This document shows, piece by piece, positions 5,573 through 13,432 of a stretch of 16,743 nucleotides of DNA. The DNA comes from Sulfurimonas sp. (GTDB lineage: Bacteria > Campylobacterota > Campylobacteria > Campylobacterales > Sulfurimonadaceae). Position 1 is the first letter of the stretch; each line of letters opens with the position of its first letter. Position numbers and translations under genes: made by a program. Below the pieces are notes generated by a model. The model was not told where the DNA came from. It was given only the letters and a program-made list of their open reading frames with translations, and did not search any database. The DNA lies in the NCBI GenBank assembly GCA_026987995.1, contig JALSMC010000142.1, positions 1 through 16,743 of the forward strand. The letters are read 5' to 3'.

Positions 5573-7090
5573 ATGATGAAATGGTTTTGGAGGCTCTTTG
5601 AGAGAGTAGAGTTACTTTCACACTCACAGCCTAGAGTAAATAGTTGGCTACTGCAGATGAAGGATGAAAAGGGTGCTAAAAATATTTATCACTATTTTTG
5701 TTATTGTGGGCAGGAGTTTCGACTTAAAACACATAAGAGTATGGATGAAGTAGAGAGTCTGAAGTGTCCTTTTTGTGCTAATGACTACTTCAAAGATGCC
5801 GTTGCATTTGCGGATATGAAGAGCACTAAAATATGGAAACAGTTTGCATGGCAGAGGAGTTTGTGTGAAGATGAACACTCTTGGAATATCACATTAAAGT
5901 ATGAGATACCAGTAGTGAACTCTCAAACGCAGGAGATAGACTTTAGAGATGAAAAGCTTCTAAACATACAACTTCAAAAAGATGGCTTACAAGCTTTTAA
6001 AGTAGCCCACCACTCTAAAATACACTTTAAATACAGCCTCTATATGAATGATAAAAGTATGTTGTTAAAAGAGCTTCTTACTGAAGATGCACAAAAACAT
6101 CTCTATGAGTATCTCTTACTCCATCGCACACAAAACATAGAGTGGATAGATGAGGGAAGGATAGTTTTACTATCACTGAGTCAGAAGCTAAAGTATATAA
6201 GCTACTTTTTAAAAAACAGTCACCTCAAAGAGCATGAGTTTTTTTACTGGAAGATGGATGCTATCTTAGCAGACAGTTCTGAGTATAAAACACAAGAGGA
6301 GATGCTGGCGTTTGTCTCAAACCATCGTAAAGAAAAGAGTATCAAAAAGAGACTCTATAAGGGGTATGAAGAAGCAATGAAACATAAAGCATACCACCCT
6401 TATAGCGATTATGTATTTGCTAGAGTCATTGACAACACCGATCTTCTTGCACAACTTTATGATATCTACCCAGCTATAAAGGAGCATCTCTTTACAGACA
6501 ACACATTTACTGTGGCTAGAGAGTTTTTACTCTTTTTAAAAGAGCACTACGCAGAGAAGCAGATAGTAAGATTCTTTTGTATTGATATACAAAATGAGAC
6601 TGAGTATAAAAATAGACTACTACTCTGGAGAGACACTCTACAGCTACTACGTACAAGAGGAATGTTTGCTGCACTGCATGAACATTTTACTAAGCAAAAA
6701 CTCACCGTACAAATGCTCCATGATGAAGTATCGAGAGTGTCACATCTACTCTCATATGAGTATGCACAAAAAGAGGAGTTTGAGTATGAGGATATCTATC
6801 TCAACACTTCACAACAATATAGGGGATTTGAATTTAAACTCCCTCAAACTGTCCAAGAGCTAAGTCTATGGGCAAAAGACCTCCGAAATTGTATGCTAGG
6901 GTATGCCAAAAGAGTACATGAACAAACTTCAGTCATTTATGGCGTCTTTAAAGAGGGTACACTGCTATATGCCATTGAGTTAAGAGGAGTAAAAATAGTG
7001 CAATCACTTGGAAAATATAATGCCAAGATAGATGAAGATGATATGCAAATCATAAGAGAGTGGCGAGACAGTAACTTCACTATAAAATAA
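5573..7090 (+). CDS. PcfJ-like domain protein
   Basis: The 505-residue product has two recognisable parts. Near the N-terminus, four cysteines (C43-x-C45 and C65-PF-C68) form a probable zinc ribbon. The last 87 residues (419-505) match the PcfJ-like domain: FEFKLPQTVQELSLWAKDLR, then NCMLGYAKRV, then a three-strand hairpin (SVIYGVFKEG, LLYAIELRG, KIVQSLGKYN). PcfJ was named from the conjugative plasmid pCF10; the domain is widespread on mobile elements and its biochemical role is unknown. The middle is helical and charged. The ATGATG start has only a weak AAGG site, and an open frame with a better ribosome site lies upstream at 5410, so the true N-terminus may have been lost. The gene ends 9 bases from the converging AAA ATPase gene. 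Confidence 0.75.
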   Translation: MMKWFWRLFERVELLSHSQPRVNSWLLQMKDEKGAKNIYHYFCYCGQEFRLKTHKSMDEVESLKCPFCANDYFKDAVAFADMKSTKIWKQFAWQRSLCEDEHSWNITLKYEIPVVNSQTQEIDFRDEKLLNIQLQKDGLQAFKVAHHSKIHFKYSLYMNDKSMLLKELLTEDAQKHLYEYLLLHRTQNIEWIDEGRIVLLSLSQKLKYISYFLKNSHLKEHEFFYWKMDAILADSSEYKTQEEMLAFVSNHRKEKSIKKRLYKGYEEAMKHKAYHPYSDYVFARVIDNTDLLAQLYDIYPAIKEHLFTDNTFTVAREFLLFLKEHYAEKQIVRFFCIDIQNETEYKNRLLLWRDTLQLLRTRGMFAALHEHFTKQKLTVQMLHDEVSRVSHLLSYEYAQKEEFEYEDIYLNTSQQYRGFEFKLPQTVQELSLWAKDLRNCMLGYAKRVHEQTSVIYGVFKEGTLLYAIELRGVKIVQSLGKYNAKIDEDDMQIIREWRDSNFTIK

Positions 7091-7099
7091 GGACTAGTC

Positions 7100-8377
7100 T
7101 TAACCTGACAACAACCACTTCCACATAGGAATGATGATAATTTTCTTATTGCCAATTTCTACTGTTTCTTCCCTGCTAGCGGTTATAAGATAGCTTTTAT
7201 TTATTTTAAAGTACTCCATGCCTTCGACTAGAGCTTCTGTTTCTCTTTTAAATGTTTGAGGAGTATCTATCTCATAACTAACATTTATAAGGAATTTTCC
7301 ATCTATATTGGCATATATGTCAACCTCTTTTATTCCTTTATAGTAATAGACCTCTTGAGTTTTTCTTCTTATATGTAAAAAAGCAATATTTTCATACAGT
7401 TTTGAGTAATCGGATGAAAGGGATGCATCAAAAAGTTTTCTAAATCCATTATCGATTACATAGAGTTTTTTTGGATTACGTTGCTCCTCTTTTACACTGT
7501 TTCTAAATATTGGAGGCATAAAAAGTGCATAAGCTTCCTGTAGATGTGATATGTACTCAAATAAGGTGTCTTTACTGAGTTTAAACCCTAAAGATTTATA
7601 CTCATTGTAAAGTTTTGTGACACTTATGAGTGTTCCCATATTTACAAACATATATTTTATGAGATGTTTTAGTAGCACATGATTTTTAATGCTATAGCGT
7701 TCAATAACATCTTTATAGATGATGAGATCCATGTAATCTTTTAGGATTCTTTTTTGTATATCTTCACTCTCATCAAAGGTCTCTGCAAATCCCCCATTAA
7801 CTAAATAGCTGTTGAAAGCATTTTGAATAAAAGAGATACTTTTTGAAGAGTAAAGATTTATTTCTATATCTTTATAGTGTAAATACTCTTTAAAAGAGAA
7901 TGGGAATATTTCATAAACAATGGTTCTTCCTCGTAGTGATGTGGCAATTTCACTTGAGAGCAGTTTGGAAGAGGAACCTGTTATATAAAGAGCTATATTT
8001 AAAGTGTCATGTATGCGTCTTACAAAGAGTTCCCAATTTGGAATATTTTGTACTTCATCAAGGAAAAAGTAAACTTTTTCATCTCTTTTCGCAGGATAAA
8101 GTTCATAGTATGCCTCTATTAGTTGATCTAAATCTTCTAGGACTATCGGGAAAAGTCTATCATCCTCAAAGTTAATATAAATTATATTTTCTCTATCAGT
8201 AACTTCTCTTAGTTTTTGAATAGTTTCATAAAGTAGATAGGTTTTTCCACTTCTTCTGACACCAATAAGAGAGACAATCTTTTTTGTAGCTAATGGTATC
8301 TGATAATCCCGTTGTACGATATTGTTATAATTTCTCTCTTGTGAATCAATAATTATTTTTTTAAAAATCTCTTTCAT
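7100..8377 (-). CDS. AAA-type ATPase with DUF4143 C-terminal domain
   Basis: A 425-residue protein of the AAA_14/DUF4143 family, standard in length. It shows Walker A GVRRSGKT (39-46), Walker B YFFLDE (103-108), sensor 1 ITGSSS (132-137) and the arginine motif RGR (149-151). The C-terminal half has the DUF4143 pattern (KKLYVIDNGFRKLF, then YENIAFLHIRR, and EVDIYANIDGKFLINVSYE). The last resembles a PD-(D/E)xK-like fold but without an obvious intact active site. The cellular function of this family is not established. The ATG follows AAGGACAAGTACA. The leader contains two interleaved inverted repeats, one touching the start codon. It converges with the PcfJ-like gene and diverges from the acetyltransferase. 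Confidence 0.9.
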   Translation of the reverse strand: MKEIFKKIIIDSQERNYNNIVQRDYQIPLATKKIVSLIGVRRSGKTYLLYETIQKLREVTDRENIIYINFEDDRLFPIVLEDLDQLIEAYYELYPAKRDEKVYFFLDEVQNIPNWELFVRRIHDTLNIALYITGSSSKLLSSEIATSLRGRTIVYEIFPFSFKEYLHYKDIEINLYSSKSISFIQNAFNSYLVNGGFAETFDESEDIQKRILKDYMDLIIYKDVIERYSIKNHVLLKHLIKYMFVNMGTLISVTKLYNEYKSLGFKLSKDTLFEYISHLQEAYALFMPPIFRNSVKEEQRNPKKLYVIDNGFRKLFDASLSSDYSKLYENIAFLHIRRKTQEVYYYKGIKEVDIYANIDGKFLINVSYEIDTPQTFKRETEALVEGMEYFKINKSYLITASREETVEIGNKKIIIIPMWKWLLSG

Positions 8378-8440
8378 TGTACTTGTCCTTAAGTGTTATT
8401 ATATCTATTTTTATCCTTTTTAACAAGTACAAAAATAGAT
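8377..8440 (-). promoter_or_regulatory. Two interleaved 10-base inverted repeats in the AAA ATPase leader
   Basis: Arm A TTGTACTTGT (8377-8386) pairs perfectly with ACAAGTACAA (8423-8432). Arm B ATCTATTTTT (8403-8412) pairs perfectly with AAAAATAGAT (8431-8440). The order A-B-A'-B' is the topology of an H-type pseudoknot; the two right arms share two bases. On the leftward transcript arm A fills the space between the ribosome site AAGGA and the start codon. It could be a structured leader or a pair of protein-binding dyads. Function is inferred; the pairing is visible. Confidence 0.4.
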
Positions 8441-8475
8441 TAAACTTACATAAGATAATTTTAAGTTCTTTGTTC

Positions 8476-8493
8476 TAATATTGCAAAATATTA
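8476..8493 (+). promoter_or_regulatory. Small hairpin before the acetyltransferase gene
   Basis: TAATATT-GCAA-AATATTA is a perfect 7-base stem with a 4-base loop, just before the AAGGA ribosome site (8499-8503). It is AT-only in the stem, so it may be a chance operator-like dyad rather than a stable RNA structure. Confidence 0.25.
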
Positions 8494-8511
8494 AGAGCAA
8501 GGATTTTAAAG

Positions 8512-9006
8512 ATGCAAATAACACCCCTTACACATGCCACACTCGAAAGTGCAAATACCTTAATCAAAAAAGTTTTTCATCCTACTGATAAGTATGAAAA
8601 GTTAAATCTTATTGCTAGTTTAGATAAAGATAAGTACATGGAAGTGTATCAAAAGTGTTTTATAAAAAAGATGTCCTACTGGGTAGTTCAAGAGAGTGAG
8701 TCTTTTAAGGTTATAGCAACAATAGGTTTATATACAGAACCTGATACGCATGACAATGAGTGCTGGATAGGGTGGTTTTGTGTGGATAAGGACTTTAGAG
8801 GTAAAGGGTTAGGTGTAAAACTCCTAGACTTCATTCAAACGCAGGCTAAAGAGAGTAAAAAAGAAATAATTTGCCTCTATACAGAAAATACTCAACAATA
8901 TACTCTTGCGAGAGAATTGTACTTAAGTAAGGGCTTTGAGCAATATATCCCAACAGTAGAAAGTAGCAAAAATAGTTGTTATTTTAGAAAAAATATTAAA
9001 TTATAG
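8512..9006 (+). CDS. GNAT-family N-acetyltransferase
   Basis: A 164-residue single-domain protein of typical GNAT length, predicted to move an acetyl group from acetyl-CoA to an amine. Motif A is clear: WIGWFCVDKDFRGKGLGVKL, with R96-G-K-G-x-G101 for the pyrophosphate of CoA. Motif B follows as ICLYTENTQQYTLARELYLS and KGFEQY near the C-terminus. The acceptor cannot be predicted. The ATG has AAGGA eight bases upstream. It is divergent from the AAA ATPase gene, and a small membrane-protein gene starts six bases after its stop, probably in the same transcript. Confidence 0.9.
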   Translation: MQITPLTHATLESANTLIKKVFHPTDKYEKLNLIASLDKDKYMEVYQKCFIKKMSYWVVQESESFKVIATIGLYTEPDTHDNECWIGWFCVDKDFRGKGLGVKLLDFIQTQAKESKKEIICLYTENTQQYTLARELYLSKGFEQYIPTVESSKNSCYFRKNIKL

Positions 9007-9012
9007 CTACTG

Positions 9013-9276
9013 ATGAAAAAGAATATATTTTTGATGCTTATTGGGTATATGATGAAAAATACTGTGGTATTTCTAATAAGACTGGGATATGCATTATTTA
9101 TACTGTTTACTGTTATTAACATCATGACAAATAATCTTAATCTATTTATAAACATAATAGTTCCGGCAGTTATATTTTTTATAGGGGTTATTTTTGTCTG
9201 TTGTGGAGTAATTGTTCTCATAAATTATTCTATCGAATTTATAAATACAATCCTTAATAAATCAAACCAGATATAA
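9013..9276 (+). CDS. Small membrane protein, two predicted transmembrane segments
   Basis: I do not recognise the family of this 87-residue protein. It is almost wholly hydrophobic with two likely membrane spans (about residues 18-38 and 46-70). A lysine-rich start and a short polar tail suggest both ends are cytoplasmic. It starts six bases after the acetyltransferase stop, with only a poor ribosome site. It may therefore be translated by coupling, or start at the ATGATG near 9049. It ends 107 bases from the converging addA gene, and that gap holds nothing I can name beyond a hairpin at the addA stop. Confidence 0.55.
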   Translation: MKKNIFLMLIGYMMKNTVVFLIRLGYALFILFTVINIMTNNLNLFINIIVPAVIFFIGVIFVCCGVIVLINYSIEFINTILNKSNQI

Positions 9277-9373
9277 TGCTGTTATAGCTTGACTTTTTGT
9301 CTATATGTTCTAGTATTTGTGGCATCTCTTACCCTTCTTAGTTTGTATAAGATTATCTATTAACAGCTTTATG

Positions 9374-9393
9374 TCTGGATAGTTATATCCAGA
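9374..9393 (-). terminator. Hairpin spanning the addA stop codon
   Basis: TCTGGATA-GTTA-TATCCAGA forms a perfect 8-base stem with a 4-base loop containing the addA TAA. No T run follows in either direction, so it is at best a weak or processed 3' end of the addBA transcript. Confidence 0.3.
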
Positions 9394-12300
9394 GTAAACT
9401 ACAAGCAACTACTTTATAATTCAAGCTCTCCATGACATCCTTGTAAAAATCAAGTTGTGCCTGATATAGCTCCTCTTTTTCGTTCGATGGAGTTCCTGTT
9501 TTAAAGTCTATTATCACCCATCCAGCCAGTTGCATATCAAAGTATATAAGATCGATAAATCCATGTTTATCATCTAAGATAAACTCAAGTTCAAACTGAT
9601 GTTGTGCTCCGTTTTTTAGAGCAGTGCAGACATCACTAGCATAGAAGTTTTGCATATGTTTGCTAATAATCTCTTGCTCATTTTTGTCATAGATAGCATG
9701 TTTATGAAAGATAGCTTGGCTATTATCTTGAAAGTTTTGCCAATGCATCTCTATGATTTTATGAGTCAGTGTTCCAAGTTCGGCTGCTTTGTTGTTCTTC
9801 GGCTTTAGATCACTTGCTGATTGAGTCGCAGAGATCAATTTTTCACGGGGAGTAAACTCGAGTGCTTCGAGTGTTTGTGTTTGATAGGAGATTTGTCGCT
9901 TTTTTTGAACTATTGGCTCTATTTTTATATTGTTATTTGGATTGTAAAGTGCTAAGAGTTCTTGTACTACTGTGATCTCTTTTTCTGATGCCACTCTAGC
10001 ACCGAGTATCATCGCTAAGTAGCTATCTTCTCTTAGCGATATACCACCATCTTTTTTCTGTGCAAGTGTAGCGGAGATGATTACATCATGCTCAGCACGA
10101 GTAAGTGCGACATAAAGAAGTCTTTTTTTCTCTGCAAAGTGTTTGAGTTTGTCTATCTCTTTGACAACACGGTGACTAAGAGGTATGTAGTCTTTGAGTT
10201 TAAAACCGACGATCTCTTTTTTTTCTCCAGAAAGTGTAAAGCTATTATGTTTGAGTGAATCACTTGTTATCTGAGAGAAGAGTGACTTCTCTGCGTTTGC
10301 TAGTAATACTAGAGGATAAGCGAGTCCTTTTGTAGAGTGGATAGAGCATATTTCTATAGAGTTAGAGCTCTCAGACTTGTAAAAAGCCTCATCCTCTTTA
10401 GCTTCGCTCATGTAAATACTATTTTCTAAAAGAGCTAAAAAACGATAGAGTGAACTCTCATCACTTTGCTCATACTCAAGTGCAAGATGCAAGAACTTCT
10501 CTATATTTGCTTTGACTTGTTCTACATCATTGAGATGAGTGTAAACGCTAAGGAGATTACTTTCATCTACTATCTGTTTTATAGCTTGAGAGAGGGTGTT
10601 TGTGTTGAGTATTTCTTTGTAGTCTTTGAGTTTTACAGGGATTGTATTGTTGATGAAGTGCTGATTTATAGCATCATCACTTACTCGTAAGATGTTTGAT
10701 CGCATAGCACCAGCTAGAAAATACTTCTCTTTAGCAGTGTAACTCTCTTTCGTGTTTTGAAGAATATAGAGGGCTTTTAGAAGGTTAAATATATCATTTA
10801 CTTCCCGCGTTTGGTAGAAGTCTTCACTGGCACTCACTTTAGCTGTGATGCCTTTTTTTCTGAGCTTTTGTTTGAGTAGGAGCATTTTGGTGCTACTGTC
10901 AAAGAGTATAGCTATTGCTTTTTTCTTCTCTTGTACGAGTGTTGAGATATTTTTGTATCTTTTCTCTTTGTTTTGTGCAATGTTTGCTACGAGTTGAGCG
11001 ATACTATCGAGTTCATTGAGCTCTTCATCTTCATAAGGTTTAGAAGTAAAAAGAAACTCAAAACTTCCTTTTTTAGCTCGTTTTTCTTTAAAGACTGTAA
11101 GTTTTTGAGCTTGTGCCTCATAGTTTTGTGAGATGAGATTGAGATGTGTTTTGGGTTGGAGTAGGTGATCAAATATATCATTGACATTTTCAAGCACCAC
11201 ACCATCACTTCTATGGTTTTGGCTCATATCTGCTACTGTAGTAAACATATTTGTATCATTGATAGCATCGTTAAAGATCTCTATCTCTGCACCTTGAAAA
11301 GAGTAGATAGACTGCTTAGAGTCCCCAACTACAAACAAGTTTGTATCCGAACCACAAGACTCTTTGACTATGTCAAACTGTATGGCATTTGTATCTTGGA
11401 ACTCATCTACCATGATGTACTTGTACTTAGAGTCTACTGTCGGGATAATCTCTAATGTTTTTGTGATGATGGTATCGAAGTCGATTTTACCTAACTCTTG
11501 GAGTCTTGTGTCATAAGAACTTTTTATCTGGGAAAGTAAAGTTTTGAGTTGTGCTATTTTTGTAAAGAAGAGTGCTTCTAGCTCTGTATCTATGGGAGCA
11601 TAGTACTGCACAAGTTTGTCTAATGCTGTTTTGAATAGATTTGTCACTGGAAATGACTTATCACCAAGAGAGGGTGTTTTTTCAGATGGGTTTACATCTT
11701 TCCAAGCTTTTGCATTGAAGTTGTAAAAATTCTCATAGTACTTTGTGAGCCACTCTAAACGCAGGGTGTCTTCTTCTAGCTCCTCTTGAGCCTCTTGTAT
11801 ATCAGGCAGAGGATAAAGTTCTGAGATGATTTTCTTATAGGTATTGACAGAGATACTTTCTTGGTTAAAGCCATCTAAGTCTTTGCGAAACTTACTACTA
11901 CTGATGTACTTTTCTATAAACTTATCCATAAAAAACATACTCACATCAGCAGAGATATCAAGAACTAAGTCACGATTTTTGTCATCATTTAAAACTTCAA
12001 ATATTATACTAGAGAGCTCTTTAGCTTTCTCATCATCTTTGATGATGTCCAGTTTCGTGTCGATTTTAGCAATATCTGCATTTGCCTTTATGATGTCCAG
12101 ACAAAAAGCATGAATAGTAGAGATCTTGGCGTTTGCACTCTGAGTATATGCTTTTTGAAGTTTCTCAAGGAGGTATGTTTTTTGAGAAGTGTTTATGTGA
12201 GCATTAGCCTCTTCTATAGAACTAAAATCACCATCGTTTGCATCTAAGGAGTCAAATATAAGTATCTTGCGAACAAGTTCAAAAATCCTTCCTTTCATCT

Positions 12301-12520
12301 CAAGTGCAGCTGCTTCAGTGTAGGTAATAGTAACTATCTCATCGACTGTAGCTGGCTTGAGCACATCATAGTGGTCTTCTTGATATTCATACTCTTCTCG
12401 AAAGTAGTCAAACCCTACAAGAGCATTGATGAAACGCCGACTAAGAGTATAAGTCTTTCCACTCCCAGCACCTGCATTTATAGCGAAACTTTTTTGGATG
12501 GTAAATTTATTTATGTTCAA
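9383..12520 (-). CDS. addA: AddA-type UvrD/RecB-like helicase-nuclease
   Basis: This 1045-residue subunit is predicted to unwind DNA 3'-5' from double-strand ends and degrade one strand as part of AddAB, feeding RecA repair and destroying foreign linear DNA. Superfamily 1 motifs in order: Walker A INAGAGSGKT (14-23), Ia TYTEAAALEMKGR (66-78), II VDEFQDT (371-377), III GDSKQSIYSFQGA (399-411), IV QNHRS (434-438), V SIHSTKGL (726-733), VI LLYVALTRA (801-809). A C-terminal PD-(D/E)xK nuclease shows GTLTH (916-920), GFIDLIYF (987-994) and IIDFKTG (1003-1009), apparently intact. The start is a TTG with AAGGA six bases upstream; no ATG precedes Walker A. It is the last gene of the addB-HNH-addA operon. 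Confidence 0.92.
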   Translation of the reverse strand: MNINKFTIQKSFAINAGAGSGKTYTLSRRFINALVGFDYFREEYEYQEDHYDVLKPATVDEIVTITYTEAAALEMKGRIFELVRKILIFDSLDANDGDFSSIEEANAHINTSQKTYLLEKLQKAYTQSANAKISTIHAFCLDIIKANADIAKIDTKLDIIKDDEKAKELSSIIFEVLNDDKNRDLVLDISADVSMFFMDKFIEKYISSSKFRKDLDGFNQESISVNTYKKIISELYPLPDIQEAQEELEEDTLRLEWLTKYYENFYNFNAKAWKDVNPSEKTPSLGDKSFPVTNLFKTALDKLVQYYAPIDTELEALFFTKIAQLKTLLSQIKSSYDTRLQELGKIDFDTIITKTLEIIPTVDSKYKYIMVDEFQDTNAIQFDIVKESCGSDTNLFVVGDSKQSIYSFQGAEIEIFNDAINDTNMFTTVADMSQNHRSDGVVLENVNDIFDHLLQPKTHLNLISQNYEAQAQKLTVFKEKRAKKGSFEFLFTSKPYEDEELNELDSIAQLVANIAQNKEKRYKNISTLVQEKKKAIAILFDSSTKMLLLKQKLRKKGITAKVSASEDFYQTREVNDIFNLLKALYILQNTKESYTAKEKYFLAGAMRSNILRVSDDAINQHFINNTIPVKLKDYKEILNTNTLSQAIKQIVDESNLLSVYTHLNDVEQVKANIEKFLHLALEYEQSDESSLYRFLALLENSIYMSEAKEDEAFYKSESSNSIEICSIHSTKGLAYPLVLLANAEKSLFSQITSDSLKHNSFTLSGEKKEIVGFKLKDYIPLSHRVVKEIDKLKHFAEKKRLLYVALTRAEHDVIISATLAQKKDGGISLREDSYLAMILGARVASEKEITVVQELLALYNPNNNIKIEPIVQKKRQISYQTQTLEALEFTPREKLISATQSASDLKPKNNKAAELGTLTHKIIEMHWQNFQDNSQAIFHKHAIYDKNEQEIISKHMQNFYASDVCTALKNGAQHQFELEFILDDKHGFIDLIYFDMQLAGWVIIDFKTGTPSNEKEELYQAQLDFYKDVMESLNYKVVACSLLWI

Positions 12521-12535
12521 TTTTTGTCCTTAACC

Positions 12536-13432
12536 TTATTTTTTTAGAGCAGCATAGAAATTTTCCGGAAATTTTATATCTTTCCACCCCTCGATCTTCT
12601 CTCCTCTTTTATTCCAAGCTGCATTAATCCCTTTTGCAATCTCTTCAAATTCAGTAACATTGAACTCGTCTGTTTTTGCATTATTGCACCAGTAACAAGA
12701 CATACAGCAATTCTTTTCAGTATATTCTAAATTTGGAGACTTTCTGTCAATCTCAAGACTAAATCCTCTTCCACTTTTTGAGTGTATTTTCCACTTCTTT
12801 CTTAGTGATTTTAACTGTTCGAGACTAATTCCACAGTAACTGCATGAAGATTTTATTAGTAACTTTACGAAAGCAGTAAAAGAAAAGTTATACTCATAAC
12901 GTTTTTGATAAGCAATTTTGCATTCGTCGTACTCGTCTTTGGAAGCATCATAAAACTCTTTTAACTTTTTATTGCTTTCTGGATTACTATCATCATCTAG
13001 ATATTGATAATATTCACAAGCATATTTTTTTATTTCTCTGCATCTAATAGCTTTATCATGTTCCACTATTCTCTTTTGAAGTTCTTCATATAGTTTTGAA
13101 TCTATATTCTTTGTATATAGTGAAAGATTATATCCTACTGTACGCATAAAACTTACGAAACTGTCATCACGTTTTGAATTGTATTTTTTCTTTAATGCCG
13201 ATGTTATATCTACTAAAGCTTGTTTGGTTAACTTCTCCTCAGTTGCATGTTCAGTCTTTCTCCAAGAACTTTTATTATAAAATGGCTTGTAAATAATGAC
13301 TTGATATTTATTTGTAGTTTCATCATAAATTTCTTCACATGACAAACAAATTGTTTCACGGATAGTCTCTGCATTATGTTCAAAGGCTAAATCTATATCT
13401 TTTTTATTTTTTATTTCATTTTTATTACTCAT
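12536..13432 (-). CDS. HNH endonuclease-like protein embedded in the addBA operon
   Basis: A 298-residue protein with a C-terminal HNH/zinc-finger nuclease module: C-SY-C (199 and 202, numbered from the upstream ATG at 13438), LEIDR (228-232), N243, then C245-x2-C248-x2-C251-N-x2-K255-x-D257. The 'C-xx-C ... E-x-D-R ... N-C-xx-C-xx-CN-xx-K' pattern is that of HNH nucleases. The N-terminal 190 residues are unrecognised and helical, with CLSC (31-34) as a possible second metal site. I chose the ATG at 13432 because AAAGGAA is six bases before it but touches the alternative ATG at 13438. It overlaps the addB stop by eight bases and ends 15 bases before addA. Coupled translation with a repair nuclease is unusual; function could be restriction, repair or homing. 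Confidence 0.8.
   Translation of the reverse strand: MSNKNEIKNKKDIDLAFEHNAETIRETICLSCEEIYDETTNKYQVIIYKPFYNKSSWRKTEHATEEKLTKQALVDITSALKKKYNSKRDDSFVSFMRTVGYNLSLYTKNIDSKLYEELQKRIVEHDKAIRCREIKKYACEYYQYLDDDSNPESNKKLKEFYDASKDEYDECKIAYQKRYEYNFSFTAFVKLLIKSSCSYCGISLEQLKSLRKKWKIHSKSGRGFSLEIDRKSPNLEYTEKNCCMSCYWCNNAKTDEFNVTEFEEIAKGINAAWNKRGEKIEGWKDIKFPENFYAALKK

Noticed and set aside
7091..7110. GACTAGTC palindrome between the converging PcfJ-like and AAA ATPase genes
   Set aside because: Only eight bases with no loop or T run; too short to call a terminator or binding site.
8781..8789. Perfect DnaA box TGTGGATAA
   Set aside because: It is single and lies inside the acetyltransferase coding region (codons for V-D-K), with no cluster of boxes or AT-rich element around it.
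9277..9373. Possible small RNA or gene between the membrane-protein gene and addA
   Set aside because: No promoter, ribosome site with frame, or stable hairpin with T run could be supported.
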